The notes: generated by a model not told the origin, from the sequence alone. Shown: positions 8,944 through 18,913, counted from the first letter of the stretch. The stretch: 51,205 bases of DNA from Nitrospirota bacterium (GCA_003695915.1 RFGF01000070.1:1-51205), one strand, 5' to 3'. Numbers and translations are program-made.

Positions 8944-11265
8944 ATGACCGCATCGGTATTTATCTCCGATATTTCCTTTAGAGCTTCTATGGACATGAAT
9001 TTTTTCGCCTTGAGTGGTTTGTTAAACGGTCTAGCGGCCACGGGATTGATGGCACTTGTCTATAGTCGCTCGCCGCGAGATCTTCGACATTGGACTTTTA
9101 TATTGTTCGGACTGGCTACGGCGATTTGGAGTTACGGCTACTGCGCCTGGCATGTATCCTCGGACAAAGAATTTGCACTGTTTTATGTTCGATTGCTGAT
9201 GGCAGGCGCGATTTTTATCCCCGTCACCTTTCTCCATCACGTGGTTGTGCTACGGGATCTCTTGCCCGATACCCGAGTCATTTTGAAAGCATGCTATGCC
9301 ATCGGCGTGTGCTTCCTGTTCACGGATCTGACGCCATTTTTTGTGGCCGATGTCCGAACGACGATGTCGTTTCCCTATTGGCCGGTCCCTGGTCCGCTCT
9401 TCCACGTATTCCTCATCTGGTGGGTGGGGGTCGTGGTGTATTCTCATGTCCTTTTGGGCCGAGCGGTGTTTCAAGAAAAAGGCATTCGGCGTCAACAGTT
9501 CAGCCATCTGCTGCTCGGCTCGAGTATCGGGTATGCAGGGGGAGCGACAAATTTTCCTTTGTGGTATGGGATCGAACTGCTTCCTTACGGAACCATCTGT
9601 TTTACAGTGTATATTGCCTTGGTCGCCTATGCGCTGCTTCGCTATCATCTGTTGGACTTTTCCATATACGTCGAGCGTGGGTTGAGTTATCTCGGCGTGT
9701 TGTTCTTGATTTCTCAGCCGGCCTTTCCCATTTTACTGTTGGCCCAACAGTCGATCTTTGGGGCCATCAGTCTGCGATTTTCCCTTGTGCAAGCCGCCGT
9801 GCATCTTTTGACGGTAGCAGGAGCCTATCAGTTGAAGGTTGGAACTCGCGGTGCCATTGCGCGCACGGTAATGAGAGGACGCGAATTGCGATTCAAAACA
9901 TTTTCGCGGTTTTCTTCCACTGTCGCGAATAGCTCTGATCTCGATACGGTGGGGCAGGAAATTGTGCACACCTTCTGCGAAGAGCTCCATGCCAAAACGG
10001 CTGTGTTGTATCTCCTGGACCAGGAAAACAACCAGTACGCCCCTGTGTCTTTTTATGGCGAACGGTTGGCGCTGTCATCCTATCCGCGTTTTTCGGTTAC
10101 GCACGAACTGCCTCGTTATTTAGCCATTGTTCAGCGTGAAGTGTTATGGCGTGAATTGGAGCATCTCCCATCTGATGGATGGAAAGTGATCGTGGCTGAA
10201 ACTTTGGCTCGCATGGAAGCCGACATTTGTGTGCCGTTCATCACGAAAAATCGATTGCTAGGATTTTGCCTGTTGTTGAGGCCATTGATGCAACAGGCGA
10301 CAGAGCCTGGCCGAGCCGTGCAATTACTTGCGCCGTTGATTCAAGAAGCAGCCCTCTCCCTCGAAAATGCACTTCTCCAGAAAGAAGTTCAGCGATCGCG
10401 GGCTTTGGTCTTGCACCTGGATCGTCTGCGCTCGTTAGAAGCTATGGCAGGTGGGTTGGCCCACGAATTGCGTATGCCTTTGACGACGATTAAAGCGTTT
10501 ACTCAGCTTGCCCAGCTGCGAAAAGATGACGAGGAGTTTTTAGCCCGTTTCCGGGCTGTGGTGGCCGAAGATATCGAACGCATCGAGCGATTGACCAAAG
10601 AAATACGAGAGTATATGCAGGCCGACCAGCCGGTATTCGTCCGAACCGATGTGAACAAGATCCTCTATGATTGTGTGTCTCACTTGTCCCACAATCCGGA
10701 ATTCCGGAAGTACAAGGTCGATCTTTCGCTTTCACCTCAGCTCCCGCTCGTCTCGGCCAACCGCCAGCAACTCAAGCAGGCTTTGTTCAATATCCTACTT
10801 GATTGCTTGACCGACGAAGAATTGGAAGGAGAATGTGTTTGTGTCCGATCGTATGCTGTCAAGGCAGCCGCGAACGATCGATGGATACAGATCGAGATTT
10901 TTAGAACTCAGGACCATGGTTTACACCGAGGGACACAGGCCGGACACAGCGAGTTCTTGATGACGGAGGCCGTGCGCCGATCATCCATGGCAGAGGGCTT
11001 GGTCATTGTCGAAGAAATCATTCAATCGCATGGCGGGATTTTTTCTGTCCGAGCTGTCCGAGAGGGTATCCAGCCGACCAACCAACCCGCGAAGCTGTAT
11101 GTGGTGAATCTTCCGGAAACGGAGCATGCGTCCACAGAGGAGGGATCGAGATCAGCTTCTATACGATTGGAATCGCAGGCCGTTGCGCGACCATTATGTT
11201 CGGAGAGACAGCCTGACCCTGGCAAGGAAAGATACATCTACTCGCAATCCGAAGGCGATTCATGA
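8944..11265 (+). CDS. Membrane sensor protein, histidine-kinase-like, with degenerate ATP-binding domain
   Basis: The N-terminal 250 residues form about seven or eight hydrophobic membrane segments, resembling the 7TM sensor region found in front of many histidine kinases. A GAF domain follows (about 320-475), then a HisKA helix pair with GLAHELRMPLTTIKAF, where the usual Asn of HExxNP is Met but the phosphoacceptor His and the Pro remain. The C-terminal domain aligns by position with HATPase_c but the second Asn of the N box is Asp (NILLDCL), the DxGxG motif is replaced by RTQDHGLHRG, and only GLVIVEEIIQSHGG remains of the G2 region. ATP binding is therefore doubtful. ATG 8989 (MDMNFFALSGLL) is an equally good start. 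Its stop overlaps the next kinase gene by four bases. Confidence 0.88.
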   Translation: MTASVFISDISFRASMDMNFFALSGLLNGLAATGLMALVYSRSPRDLRHWTFILFGLATAIWSYGYCAWHVSSDKEFALFYVRLLMAGAIFIPVTFLHHVVVLRDLLPDTRVILKACYAIGVCFLFTDLTPFFVADVRTTMSFPYWPVPGPLFHVFLIWWVGVVVYSHVLLGRAVFQEKGIRRQQFSHLLLGSSIGYAGGATNFPLWYGIELLPYGTICFTVYIALVAYALLRYHLLDFSIYVERGLSYLGVLFLISQPAFPILLLAQQSIFGAISLRFSLVQAAVHLLTVAGAYQLKVGTRGAIARTVMRGRELRFKTFSRFSSTVANSSDLDTVGQEIVHTFCEELHAKTAVLYLLDQENNQYAPVSFYGERLALSSYPRFSVTHELPRYLAIVQREVLWRELEHLPSDGWKVIVAETLARMEADICVPFITKNRLLGFCLLLRPLMQQATEPGRAVQLLAPLIQEAALSLENALLQKEVQRSRALVLHLDRLRSLEAMAGGLAHELRMPLTTIKAFTQLAQLRKDDEEFLARFRAVVAEDIERIERLTKEIREYMQADQPVFVRTDVNKILYDCVSHLSHNPEFRKYKVDLSLSPQLPLVSANRQQLKQALFNILLDCLTDEELEGECVCVRSYAVKAAANDRWIQIEIFRTQDHGLHRGTQAGHSEFLMTEAVRRSSMAEGLVIVEEIIQSHGGIFSVRAVREGIQPTNQPAKLYVVNLPETEHASTEEGSRSASIRLESQAVARPLCSERQPDPGKERYIYSQSEGDS

Positions 11266-13616
11266 GCCTCGTTGAAGATTATTGTATCGATTCCCATAAT
11301 CCGTTTCGAAATCTGATCGAACACATTCCTCTCGTGACCTACTCAGCCTCGTTTGAAGACGGCTTTCGCTTGATCTATATCAGCCCACAGGTCGAAACGA
11401 TGCTGGGGTTTCCTCCGTCTTATTGGACCTCCACTCAAGATTGTTATATTCGGCATATTCATCCGGATGATCGGGAACGCGTGCTCAAAGCCAAAACCAA
11501 TTCGGCGATGTCGCGGACGACATTCGGTGCCGACTATCGAATGCTGACGGCCGAGGGTCAATCGATTTGGGTTCGCGATCAAGCGCACATTGTGTCTTCC
11601 AAAGAGCGTGGGGCTCTGTTTCAGGGTGTCTTGTTCGATATCTCGTCTGACCAGCAACTGGCGGAGGAATTAGGGCGGTGGGATGCTGAAGCTCGGTCAC
11701 TCGCCGAACATTTGCCCGTCATTCTTGCACGGTTCGATCGCCATCTGCGATTTCTCTATGCGAATCGGTGGCTTCGTTCTGATCGGTGCTTGGCCCCCGA
11801 AGCGTATCTCGGAAAAACGCTTCAGGAATTGGAAGACGACGAGCACGTTGTGAAGTCGTGGACAGAGACGATTCAGAAGGTATTTGCGGACGACCGACCG
11901 CGGCGCTTGGAATTCTCGATGGCGACCCCGCAAGGCCGGAAACACTATGAATCCCATTTTGTTCCGGAATATGGGCCCAAGGGATATGTCGAGGTCGTCT
12001 TGACTGTGACCAATGATCTCACCCATCGAAAAGAAACAGAAGCCTCGTTATACGAAAGCGAAGCGCGCTTTCGTCAACTGGCGGAATCCATTGACGATGT
12101 CTTTTGGTTGGCCGATGCCGCATCAGAGAAGATTTTGTATGTGAGTCCGGCTTATGAACGACTTTGGGGGGCGACAGCGCGGACGTTGTATCAACGATCG
12201 TCGGCCTGGCTGGATTTGGTGCATCCCGATGATCGGGCTACTGTGCGTGAACGATTTCGTGACCGGGTTCAGCGAGGCGGATATAGTGGAGAATATCGGC
12301 TGCTCCGATCCGATCGGACGATCCGGTGGGTCTATGAGCGAACCTTTCCGATTAAAACCCCGGATGGACGAGTGCACCGTGTGGCGGGGATCGTTGAAGA
12401 TATTACCGATCGGAAGCGGTACGAAGAAGAACGCCTTCGCATGAACAAACTGGATTCTTTAGGGTTGCTGGCCGGTGGCTTGGCCCATGATTTCAACAAC
12501 TTGTTGACGGCGATTCTTGGACAACTGACGTTGGCCAAATTGGCTTTGTCCCCGCATGACCGCCTTTTTCAGCGTTTGACGGAAGCTGAGGCGGCTTCCT
12601 TGCGGGCTCAGGAGTTGACGAATCAATTATTGACCTTTGCCAAGGGAGGGCTGCCCATCAAAAAGGCCGCTTCGCTTCGTCAGCTTGTAGAAGAATCGGC
12701 TCGATTTGTTCTACGCGGATCAAATGTCAAATGCCAGTTTCGATTCGCCTCCGATTTGTGGCCGGTGGAGATTGATGTCGGACAAATCGGGCAAGTCATT
12801 CAGAATTTGGTGATCAATGCCAAGCAGGCGATGCCCGATGGGGGCGTAGTAACGATCCAAGGTGAGAATGTCGTCATCACGGCAGGCGATCGACCACCGG
12901 GAAGCCTGGATCTTTCTGCCGGTCATTGGGTGCGTGTGACATTCGCTGACCGGGGCGTGGGAATCCCTGCCGAGAACCTGGAAAAAATTTTTGATCCGTA
13001 TTTTACGACAAAGCCAACTGGCTCAGGGTTAGGCCTGGCTACCTCGTATTCCATTGTGAAGAAACACGGCGGGGTGCTCAGCGTCGCCTCACAAGTGGGT
13101 GTGGGGACAACCTTTACTTTGTACTTGCCAGCCATGCCTTCTGCGAGCGTTGAACATTCGCAAGAGGATTCTTTGGCCGTGGAGTCGGGATGTGGTCGGA
13201 TTCTGATCATGGATGACGAAGAGCCGATCCGAAGGCTGCTCAATGATATGCTAGAGCTGTGTGGATACACTTGTGAGCTTGCTAAAGATGGATATGAAGC
13301 GTTAAAGATGTTTGAGCGCGCGCGATCAGAAGGTCAACCGTTTCATGTCGTGCTGCTGGACTTGACGGTTCCAGGAGGGATGGGAGGAAAAGAGACCTTC
13401 CAGCGCTTGAAAGAGCTCGATCCCCAGATTAAAGCCGTGGTCATGAGCGGGTATTCGAATGATCCGATTTTGGCTCGCTATCAGGACTATGGGTTCCACG
13501 CACGAATTACCAAACCGTTTAAATTCCGTGAACTTGCGGAGGTTGTTCGCAATGTTCTTTCTATCCGTACAAACCACGGTGACAACAGATCGACAGATCC
13601 ATGCAAACTGCGATAG
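11262..13616 (+). CDS. Hybrid sensor histidine kinase: PAS-PAS-PAS-HisKA-HATPase-receiver
   Basis: Soluble hybrid kinase of 784 residues with no membrane segment. Three PAS domains occupy about residues 15-390; the first and third carry the PAS_3 ending HPDDR. HisKA has the phosphoacceptor in GLAHDFNNLLTAILG, HATPase_c has intact boxes (NLVINAKQAM, FADRGVGIP, FDPYFTTK, GSGLGLATSY), and the C-terminal receiver (ILIMDDEEPIRRLL, phosphoacceptor Asp in VVLLDLTVPGGMGG, Lys in ITKPFKF) is complete. It starts inside the stop of the upstream membrane sensor (ATGA), so the two are translationally coupled and probably signal together. There is no output-domain response regulator next door. Confidence 0.95.
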   Translation: MSLVEDYCIDSHNPFRNLIEHIPLVTYSASFEDGFRLIYISPQVETMLGFPPSYWTSTQDCYIRHIHPDDRERVLKAKTNSAMSRTTFGADYRMLTAEGQSIWVRDQAHIVSSKERGALFQGVLFDISSDQQLAEELGRWDAEARSLAEHLPVILARFDRHLRFLYANRWLRSDRCLAPEAYLGKTLQELEDDEHVVKSWTETIQKVFADDRPRRLEFSMATPQGRKHYESHFVPEYGPKGYVEVVLTVTNDLTHRKETEASLYESEARFRQLAESIDDVFWLADAASEKILYVSPAYERLWGATARTLYQRSSAWLDLVHPDDRATVRERFRDRVQRGGYSGEYRLLRSDRTIRWVYERTFPIKTPDGRVHRVAGIVEDITDRKRYEEERLRMNKLDSLGLLAGGLAHDFNNLLTAILGQLTLAKLALSPHDRLFQRLTEAEAASLRAQELTNQLLTFAKGGLPIKKAASLRQLVEESARFVLRGSNVKCQFRFASDLWPVEIDVGQIGQVIQNLVINAKQAMPDGGVVTIQGENVVITAGDRPPGSLDLSAGHWVRVTFADRGVGIPAENLEKIFDPYFTTKPTGSGLGLATSYSIVKKHGGVLSVASQVGVGTTFTLYLPAMPSASVEHSQEDSLAVESGCGRILIMDDEEPIRRLLNDMLELCGYTCELAKDGYEALKMFERARSEGQPFHVVLLDLTVPGGMGGKETFQRLKELDPQIKAVVMSGYSNDPILARYQDYGFHARITKPFKFRELAEVVRNVLSIRTNHGDNRSTDPCKLR

Positions 13617-13644
13617 CCGGCGCAATCCTCGAAGAGCATAGCAA

Positions 13645-13685
13645 GATCGAGGAGAAGGGCTTTTCTCCTCCTCGATCCTTTTTCT
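13645..13685. terminator. Intrinsic terminator between convergent genes
   Basis: A perfect 10-bp stem (GATCGAGGAG / CTCCTCGATC, 13645-13654 and 13668-13677) with a 13-base loop is followed by CTTTTTCTG on the plus strand. It lies between the hybrid kinase stop (13616) and the end of the convergent methyltransferase gene (13691). The T-run supports termination of the plus-strand kinase transcript; action on the minus strand is possible but less supported. Confidence 0.8.
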
Positions 13686-13690
13686 GACGA

Positions 13691-14650
13691 TCACCCCTGA
13701 ATGTGGAGAAAAAGATTCACGCCTTCCGGCTCCTGGTCAATGGCAATGTTGGCGGGAGCTACGCCACAGTCCTCAGCCAGTTGTCGCAAATGCTCTTCGC
13801 TCCGATGGTTTAAGATCCAATCGAAGAGCTCCATGTAGCCTTTGCTGGGATTCCGATCGGAAAAATTTCCGATCACGAGTTTGCCGCCTGGAGCTAGCGC
13901 GGGCAATAATCGCTTGAGGACCCGCTTAAAGAGCGCATCGGTGAAATAATCGAACAGGCCAGCTGACCATATAAGGTGGTAGCTTCGTGCGGGTTTGAAA
14001 CGAAAAACATTGCAATGGAAGAAGGTGATTTGCGCCGAATAGTCTGCACAGAGTCGTGAAGCATAATCGATCGCTTGCTTGTCCTGGTCGAGACAATCGA
14101 AGTACACGGGTGTTTTGCCCAGGACTTTCAAGGCCTCGTACATGTCCCGGCCTGGCCCGCTGGCAAGATTTAATATGCGGGCTTCTTGCGGATGGCGAAG
14201 ATGTGCATCCCAGACTTGAGATAAAAAGTATGAAACCCGATTCCGCACGGCTTTCGGCGCACTGTGGGAGTGAAAAAACTTGTCCCAATTCGCCAGGCTG
14301 GGATTGTCCGACACATAGTATTGATAAATCCGGTCGATGATCTCGTAATCTCCCGCGTACCCATGAGGTTTGTGGAGAGCCATGCCTTGAATGGTATCCG
14401 TGGAGATGGCATCGCCTAAGCTAGTGCGAATGGCGTGCCATTGTTCAGGTGTCAATGCGCCCTTCCGCAGCCATTCTGCGAGCACATCGATCACAGTATT
14501 GAGTTGGGAGTATTCCGAGGGTTGTGGGCCTCCTTGGGCAGCAAGGTGGCAGAGGTACGCTTGAATGGAATCAACGACCTCGGCCGACGGTGCAGGGAAT
14601 GAGTTGGTCTGGTTCAAGAACGCGATGGGACAGGCAGTGATGGTGGTCAT
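13691..14650 (-). CDS. Class I SAM-dependent methyltransferase (PhcB/EF-like family)
   Basis: A 319-residue protein with the SAM-binding motif I ILNLASGPGRDMYE and a post-motif acidic strand VYFDCLDQDK, so a Rossmann-type methyltransferase. The motif HKPHGYAGDYEIIDRIYQYY upstream of the SAM domain is one I associate with the family that includes PhcB-like and 3-hydroxypalmitate methyl ester synthesis proteins; that link is from memory and the substrate is unknown. The start is ATG 14650, chosen because AAGGAGGAG lies 5 bases upstream. The frame extends upstream to 14848 but those residues look non-coding. The last 30 residues (CGVAPANIAIDQEPEGVNLFLHIQG) are the usual C-terminal strands. Confidence 0.85.
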   Translation of the reverse strand: MTTITACPIAFLNQTNSFPAPSAEVVDSIQAYLCHLAAQGGPQPSEYSQLNTVIDVLAEWLRKGALTPEQWHAIRTSLGDAISTDTIQGMALHKPHGYAGDYEIIDRIYQYYVSDNPSLANWDKFFHSHSAPKAVRNRVSYFLSQVWDAHLRHPQEARILNLASGPGRDMYEALKVLGKTPVYFDCLDQDKQAIDYASRLCADYSAQITFFHCNVFRFKPARSYHLIWSAGLFDYFTDALFKRVLKRLLPALAPGGKLVIGNFSDRNPSKGYMELFDWILNHRSEEHLRQLAEDCGVAPANIAIDQEPEGVNLFLHIQG

Positions 14651-15473
14651 GGGACTCCTCCTTATGAGAAATGCTGTTTCGACAGAACAGCAGTTGGTTA
14701 TGGTTGAAGGATAGAAAGCCGGATGAAAGGCGTCGAAGATAAGGAGGAGAAAACCGTATAAAACAATGAAGCCGATAACGCTGTCCCTTCGCCACGCAAA
14801 AGATAGGGAATGGGAGACGACGCAGCTCGATATTTGAGCCACGGTCATAGATAAAAATCTGATGCATACGAGAAGGCACCATGGCTGAGCTATCGTGTCC
14901 GACTGACCAAATTGAAAAAATCTACCAGCGTATTTACATAAAAGATGCTCCTCTGTTGAACATGATCAATGATGACACCAGCTAAGCTCATATCATGATT
15001 CTCGAACAAGATAGGATTTCAAAACGACGCAAAAATACAATGATGTAAAGCAGAAAGTCCAGTAACCCTATGGCTCCTGAACGACGAACCGATTGTCATC
15101 AGTCTCTGTCGTCGCCTGCCTTTGGAACGCATTCTATGTACTTACAATACTCCGGGTCTTCTGTCTAGATGCCTAGGCTCAGGCGATTTCTCCCATTGCG
15201 TTAGCGTTATTATTTGGTCATTGTGTCTCGAATAGGCAGGTTCTTGAGAAGAAGATCATGCACGAAAATTCTTTCGGTCCGCATGCACAATGATTGCGGA
15301 GTGACACAGTGCCCCTGAACGGAGTGTTGAAAAGAAGAGACTTAGCAGGCTGCAACGCCATCTTCTGCGAGAAATTAAAACGATGATGTCTCCCGCTTTG
15401 CGATATGCGCGTAAGTTGCCCGTTTTCAAGAGCGTTGCATGGAACCTGCTCATAAAAGATCAGGCTTCATGAA

Positions 15474-15498
15474 CCCTCGGTCGCCAGGCGACGGAGGG
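15474..15498. repeat. Hairpin-forming inverted repeat
   Basis: CCCTC-g-GTCGC-cag-GCGAC-g-GAGGG: ten paired bases with one internal mismatch and a three-base loop. No T-run follows on either strand, so it is not a standard terminator. It may be a repetitive extragenic palindrome or part of a structured RNA. Confidence 0.5.
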
Positions 15499-15519
15499 AA
15501 TCTTGGATAGCAAGAAGAA

Positions 15520-15543
15520 ATCGGACAAGAATGATCGTCCGAT
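15520..15543. repeat. 7-bp inverted repeat
   Basis: ATCGGAC and GTCCGAT separated by 10 bases, 21 bases after the hairpin at 15474-15498. It could be an operator for the downstream M16 gene or part of the same folded RNA. Confidence 0.3.
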
Positions 15544-15773
15544 ATTGGGACCCTATATTGGCCATCGCAAGATCGTGAACGGGATATCGGTGGGATCCTT
15601 ATGTATTCCTAGTAAGAGGTTTATTTACGCATCCGTGTTCCTCGCGCCCGTTTCTTCGATGCGCTCCGTTCACGCTTGACGCGATGTTGTCAAGGTCGCT
15701 TCTTGCACCGATTTCAGGCACCCGAATAAGATACGTGAGGGCAGTGAACAGGAGTGCTCTTTAATGGGAGATA

Positions 15774-17363
15774 ATGATGGCGAAGATGGGTGATCTCACA
15801 ACCAAGAACCGGTTTGCTTTGGGAAAACAACTCATGAGCGTAATCGCTCTGTGGGCCTCGCTCGTTATCCCGGTGCTTGGCGAGGCGCAAGATCTTGCAG
15901 CGTTTGAGAAACGAGTGACCGAATATACACTTCGCAATGGATGGACATTCCTCATTGTGGAGCGTCCTGTGGCACCCGTCTTTGCGTTTATGACTAGAGT
16001 GAATGTCGGTTCCGCGCAAGAGCGGACGGGTGAAACAGGGCTCGCCCATATGTTCGAGCATATGGCGTTCAAGGGAACATCTCGAATTGGAACAACCGAT
16101 TACGAGGCGGAACGACGCGCCATCGAGGAATTGGAGCAAGCCTATCAGGCCTATCAACGCGAACGGCTTTCAGATAAGCCTGATCCAGAACGTCTCAAAA
16201 TCCTCTATCAAGATTTTAAGGCCAAACAACAACACGCCGCACGCTATGTGGTGAAAAACGAGTTTGGCGCGATCATCGAACGCGAAGGTGGAGTGGCCCT
16301 GAATGCGTTTACCAGCGCGGATGTGACAGGGTATTTCTACGCTTTGCCCGCTAACAAAGTCGAACTCTTTGCCTATCTTGAGTCTGAACGGTTTTTGCAT
16401 CCGGTCTTTCGAGAATTCTATGAAGAACGCGATGTCGTGATGGAAGAACGGCGCTTGCGAACAGAAAGCCGTCCCTTCGGGCGCCTCCTCGAGCAATTTG
16501 GAGCAACGGCGTTTATAGCCCACCCCTATCACCATCCGGTGATCGGCTTTGCGAGCGATATTCAATCATTAACTATAACTGACGCCCGTCGGTTTTTTGA
16601 GACCTATTATGTGCCGGCCAATATGATCACGGCCATTGTCGGAGACGTCGATGCTCAGGAAGTGATCCCGTTGTTGGAGAAATATTTTGGGCGAATTCCG
16701 GCACGACCCAAACCCCTGGGGCTTCGTACGGTGGAACCGCCGTCGATTGCTGAAAAAATTGTGATTCTTCAAGATCCCGCTCAGCCGATTTATCTGGAAG
16801 GCTATCACAAAGGTGCGGTGACCGATCGCGACCAACCGATTTTCGATGCGATTGACGATATCTTGACGAACGGCAGGACGTCGCGGTTGTACCGGGCTTT
16901 GGTGCGCGATAAACGAGTGGCCGTGTCAGTAGGATCCTTGTCAAGTTATCCGGGAGAAAAATATCCTCATCTTTGGGTTGTCTATGCTGTACCAGCCGCC
17001 GATCAAACCAACGAAGCGGTTCAGGCTGCGCTTCGTGACGAGTTGAAGCGATTACAGGAAGAAGACGTGACGGACGAAGAACTCCAAAAGTTTCGGACGC
17101 GAGCCCAAGCGGGCCTCATTCGTTCGTTGGGCAACAATCTCGGCTTGGCGATGAATTTGACGGATTATCACCTCTTGTTTGGTGATTGGCGCGAATTGTT
17201 TCGGTATCTCGATCGATTGCCCCGTGTGACGAAAGCGGATATTCGGCGTCTGGCGCGCAAGACCTTTCGCCCATCTAACCGCATCGTCGCGATGATCGAA
17301 ACGGATACCCAACCGATCGTGCGCACGACCGCCGAGAAAGCGTCTCAGGCTTCGCATCCTTAA
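15774..17363 (+). CDS. M16-family zinc peptidase, catalytic subunit (secreted)
   Basis: A 529-residue insulinase/pitrilysin-type protease. The inverted zinc motif HMFEH is at residues 92-96 within GLAHMFEHMAFKGT, and the distal Glu lies near residue 220 in VVMEERR. A charged helical insertion (about residues 108-155, rich in Glu, Lys and Arg) sits between the zinc motif and FGAIIEREGG. The N-terminus has a signal peptide (hydrophobic core SVIALWASLVIPVLG, likely cleavage before AQD), so it acts in the periplasm. The second M16 domain covers the C-terminal half. The start is ATG 15774 after GGGAGATA. It is followed 52 bases later by a second, non-catalytic M16 protein, the usual two-gene arrangement. 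Confidence 0.94.
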   Translation: MMAKMGDLTTKNRFALGKQLMSVIALWASLVIPVLGEAQDLAAFEKRVTEYTLRNGWTFLIVERPVAPVFAFMTRVNVGSAQERTGETGLAHMFEHMAFKGTSRIGTTDYEAERRAIEELEQAYQAYQRERLSDKPDPERLKILYQDFKAKQQHAARYVVKNEFGAIIEREGGVALNAFTSADVTGYFYALPANKVELFAYLESERFLHPVFREFYEERDVVMEERRLRTESRPFGRLLEQFGATAFIAHPYHHPVIGFASDIQSLTITDARRFFETYYVPANMITAIVGDVDAQEVIPLLEKYFGRIPARPKPLGLRTVEPPSIAEKIVILQDPAQPIYLEGYHKGAVTDRDQPIFDAIDDILTNGRTSRLYRALVRDKRVAVSVGSLSSYPGEKYPHLWVVYAVPAADQTNEAVQAALRDELKRLQEEDVTDEELQKFRTRAQAGLIRSLGNNLGLAMNLTDYHLLFGDWRELFRYLDRLPRVTKADIRRLARKTFRPSNRIVAMIETDTQPIVRTTAEKASQASHP

Positions 17364-17415
17364 CGGCAAGCATGGCGCAAATGGAATTGTTCACCTGTAC
17401 CATAGAGGAAGATCG

Positions 17416-18879
17416 ATGACGGTGCTCAAATGGCTAATCAGTGCGGTTTTCGGTGCCTGGGGAGTATTCGGGATTTGCCATGCTCAAGTTGACCGCGTCG
17501 AAGACCTGGTTTTTCCGCCGCTGCCTGAATTGTCCATCCCTCGACCGGAGCGTGTGGTGCTCGAGAACGGGATGGTGGTCTTGATGATGGAGGATCATGA
17601 ACTTCCCCTTGTCGATGTGACGATCTATATTCGAACCGGATCACGTTATGAACCGCCGGAAAAAATCGGATTGGCAACTCTCACGGGATCCGTGATGCGG
17701 AGCGGAGGTACGCGGTCGATGTCAGGAGATGCCTTGGACGATTATCTGGAAGGCAAGGCGGCCGTCATCGAGACGGCCATCGATGTGACAGCCGGAACAG
17801 CTTCGATGAATTGTTTGAAGGCCGATTTTCCGGACGTCTTACGGATTTTCTCGGACCTTCTTCGCTATCCGGCCTTCGACGAGCGCAAACTCGCTATTGC
17901 CAAAAGTCAAGCGATTGCGGCGATTGCCAGACAAAATGACAATCCAGACGACATCTTAAGCCGAGAGTTTCGGAAGTTGGTCTATGGACCAGATTCTCCG
18001 TATGCACGAACCCCGACCTATGCGACGATCAACAACATTAGCCGAGCGGATCTCGTGAAATGGCATCGCACCTACTTCCATCCCGACCGCATGATTCTGG
18101 GATTGACCGGTGACTTCGATCCAGCCGAAGCCTTGGCGCTCATTCAGCAAGTGTTTGGAGACTGGCCTGCGGGACCTCCGTCTCACGATCTCGACGTTCC
18201 CTATCGGACCCAAGCGTCTCCCGCCATATTTTACGCTGAAAAGAACGATATGACACAGGCGAAGATCGCCATGGGCCATCTCGGGGTGACGCGACGTCAT
18301 CCGGATTATTATGCGCTGGTGATCGTCAATGAGATTCTCTCCGGGTCGTTCGGATCGCGGTTGTTTTCGAACATTCGCTCGAAACAAGGCCTTGCCTACG
18401 ATGTGTCTGGCGGAGTGGGATTCGGTTGGGATTATCCGGGATTGGCGATGTTGTCGATGTCGACGAAGGTGCAGACGACGGCTAAAGGCATCGAAGCATT
18501 GAGAGCTGAAGCCCGTCGGTTGGTCGCCGAGCCTCCAACGGCTGAAGAGGTGAAGAAAGCCAAGGCGAGCGTATTGAATTCGTTTGTGTTTTCGGTCGAT
18601 TCACCGGCAAAAATTCTCGCAAAATTTTTAATCTATGAATATTACGACTATCCTTCCGATTGGCTCCAAAGGTTTCGGCCGGGGATCGAAGGGGTGACTG
18701 TGGCACAGGTTCGCCAGGCCGCCCAAAAGCACCTTCGACCACATGATTTTGTTACGCTCGTTGTCGGTCCGGAAGAAGGGGTCGCTCCCGCGCTCGCGCG
18801 GTATCCGCAGGTTCACAAACTGGATATTACGGTGCCTCCTCCACCGGCAGACATGCTGAAGGCGCTCCGATCTTTTTGA
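17416..18879 (+). CDS. M16-family peptidase-like protein, non-catalytic subunit (secreted)
   Basis: A 487-residue paralogue of the upstream protease. The position of HxxEH is occupied by ATLTG (residues 87-91 within IGLATLTGSVMRSGG), so no zinc site is present. This matches the inactive partner in M16 heterodimers such as mitochondrial processing peptidase. The C-terminal domain has the conserved GSRLFSNIRSKQGLAYDVSGGVG segment in pieces (GSFGSRLFSNIR, KQGLAYDV). A signal peptide ends near residue 23 (GICHAQV). The start is ATG 17416, with GAGGAAGAT just upstream. I expect it to pair with the upstream protein and possibly to share substrate binding in the periplasm. Confidence 0.93.
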   Translation: MTVLKWLISAVFGAWGVFGICHAQVDRVEDLVFPPLPELSIPRPERVVLENGMVVLMMEDHELPLVDVTIYIRTGSRYEPPEKIGLATLTGSVMRSGGTRSMSGDALDDYLEGKAAVIETAIDVTAGTASMNCLKADFPDVLRIFSDLLRYPAFDERKLAIAKSQAIAAIARQNDNPDDILSREFRKLVYGPDSPYARTPTYATINNISRADLVKWHRTYFHPDRMILGLTGDFDPAEALALIQQVFGDWPAGPPSHDLDVPYRTQASPAIFYAEKNDMTQAKIAMGHLGVTRRHPDYYALVIVNEILSGSFGSRLFSNIRSKQGLAYDVSGGVGFGWDYPGLAMLSMSTKVQTTAKGIEALRAEARRLVAEPPTAEEVKKAKASVLNSFVFSVDSPAKILAKFLIYEYYDYPSDWLQRFRPGIEGVTVAQVRQAAQKHLRPHDFVTLVVGPEEGVAPALARYPQVHKLDITVPPPPADMLKALRSF

Positions 18880-18913
18880 GGGTAACAGACTCGTGTGACG
18901 GTGATGAATTACG

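Larger units (their letters stand above)
14651..15773. other. 1.1-kb region without a convincing gene
   Basis: No reading frame here has a plausible start, Shine-Dalgarno and protein-like composition; the best, a 65-residue minus-strand frame at 15256-15453, resembles no family I know. The stretch holds two clear inverted repeats (15474-15498 and 15520-15543) and the leader of the M16 peptidase gene. It could be decayed sequence or could encode a small RNA. Confidence 0.6.

Noticed and set aside
15256-15453. Minus-strand 65-codon frame in the 1.1-kb gap
   Set aside because: No ribosome-binding site, low-complexity composition and no known family.
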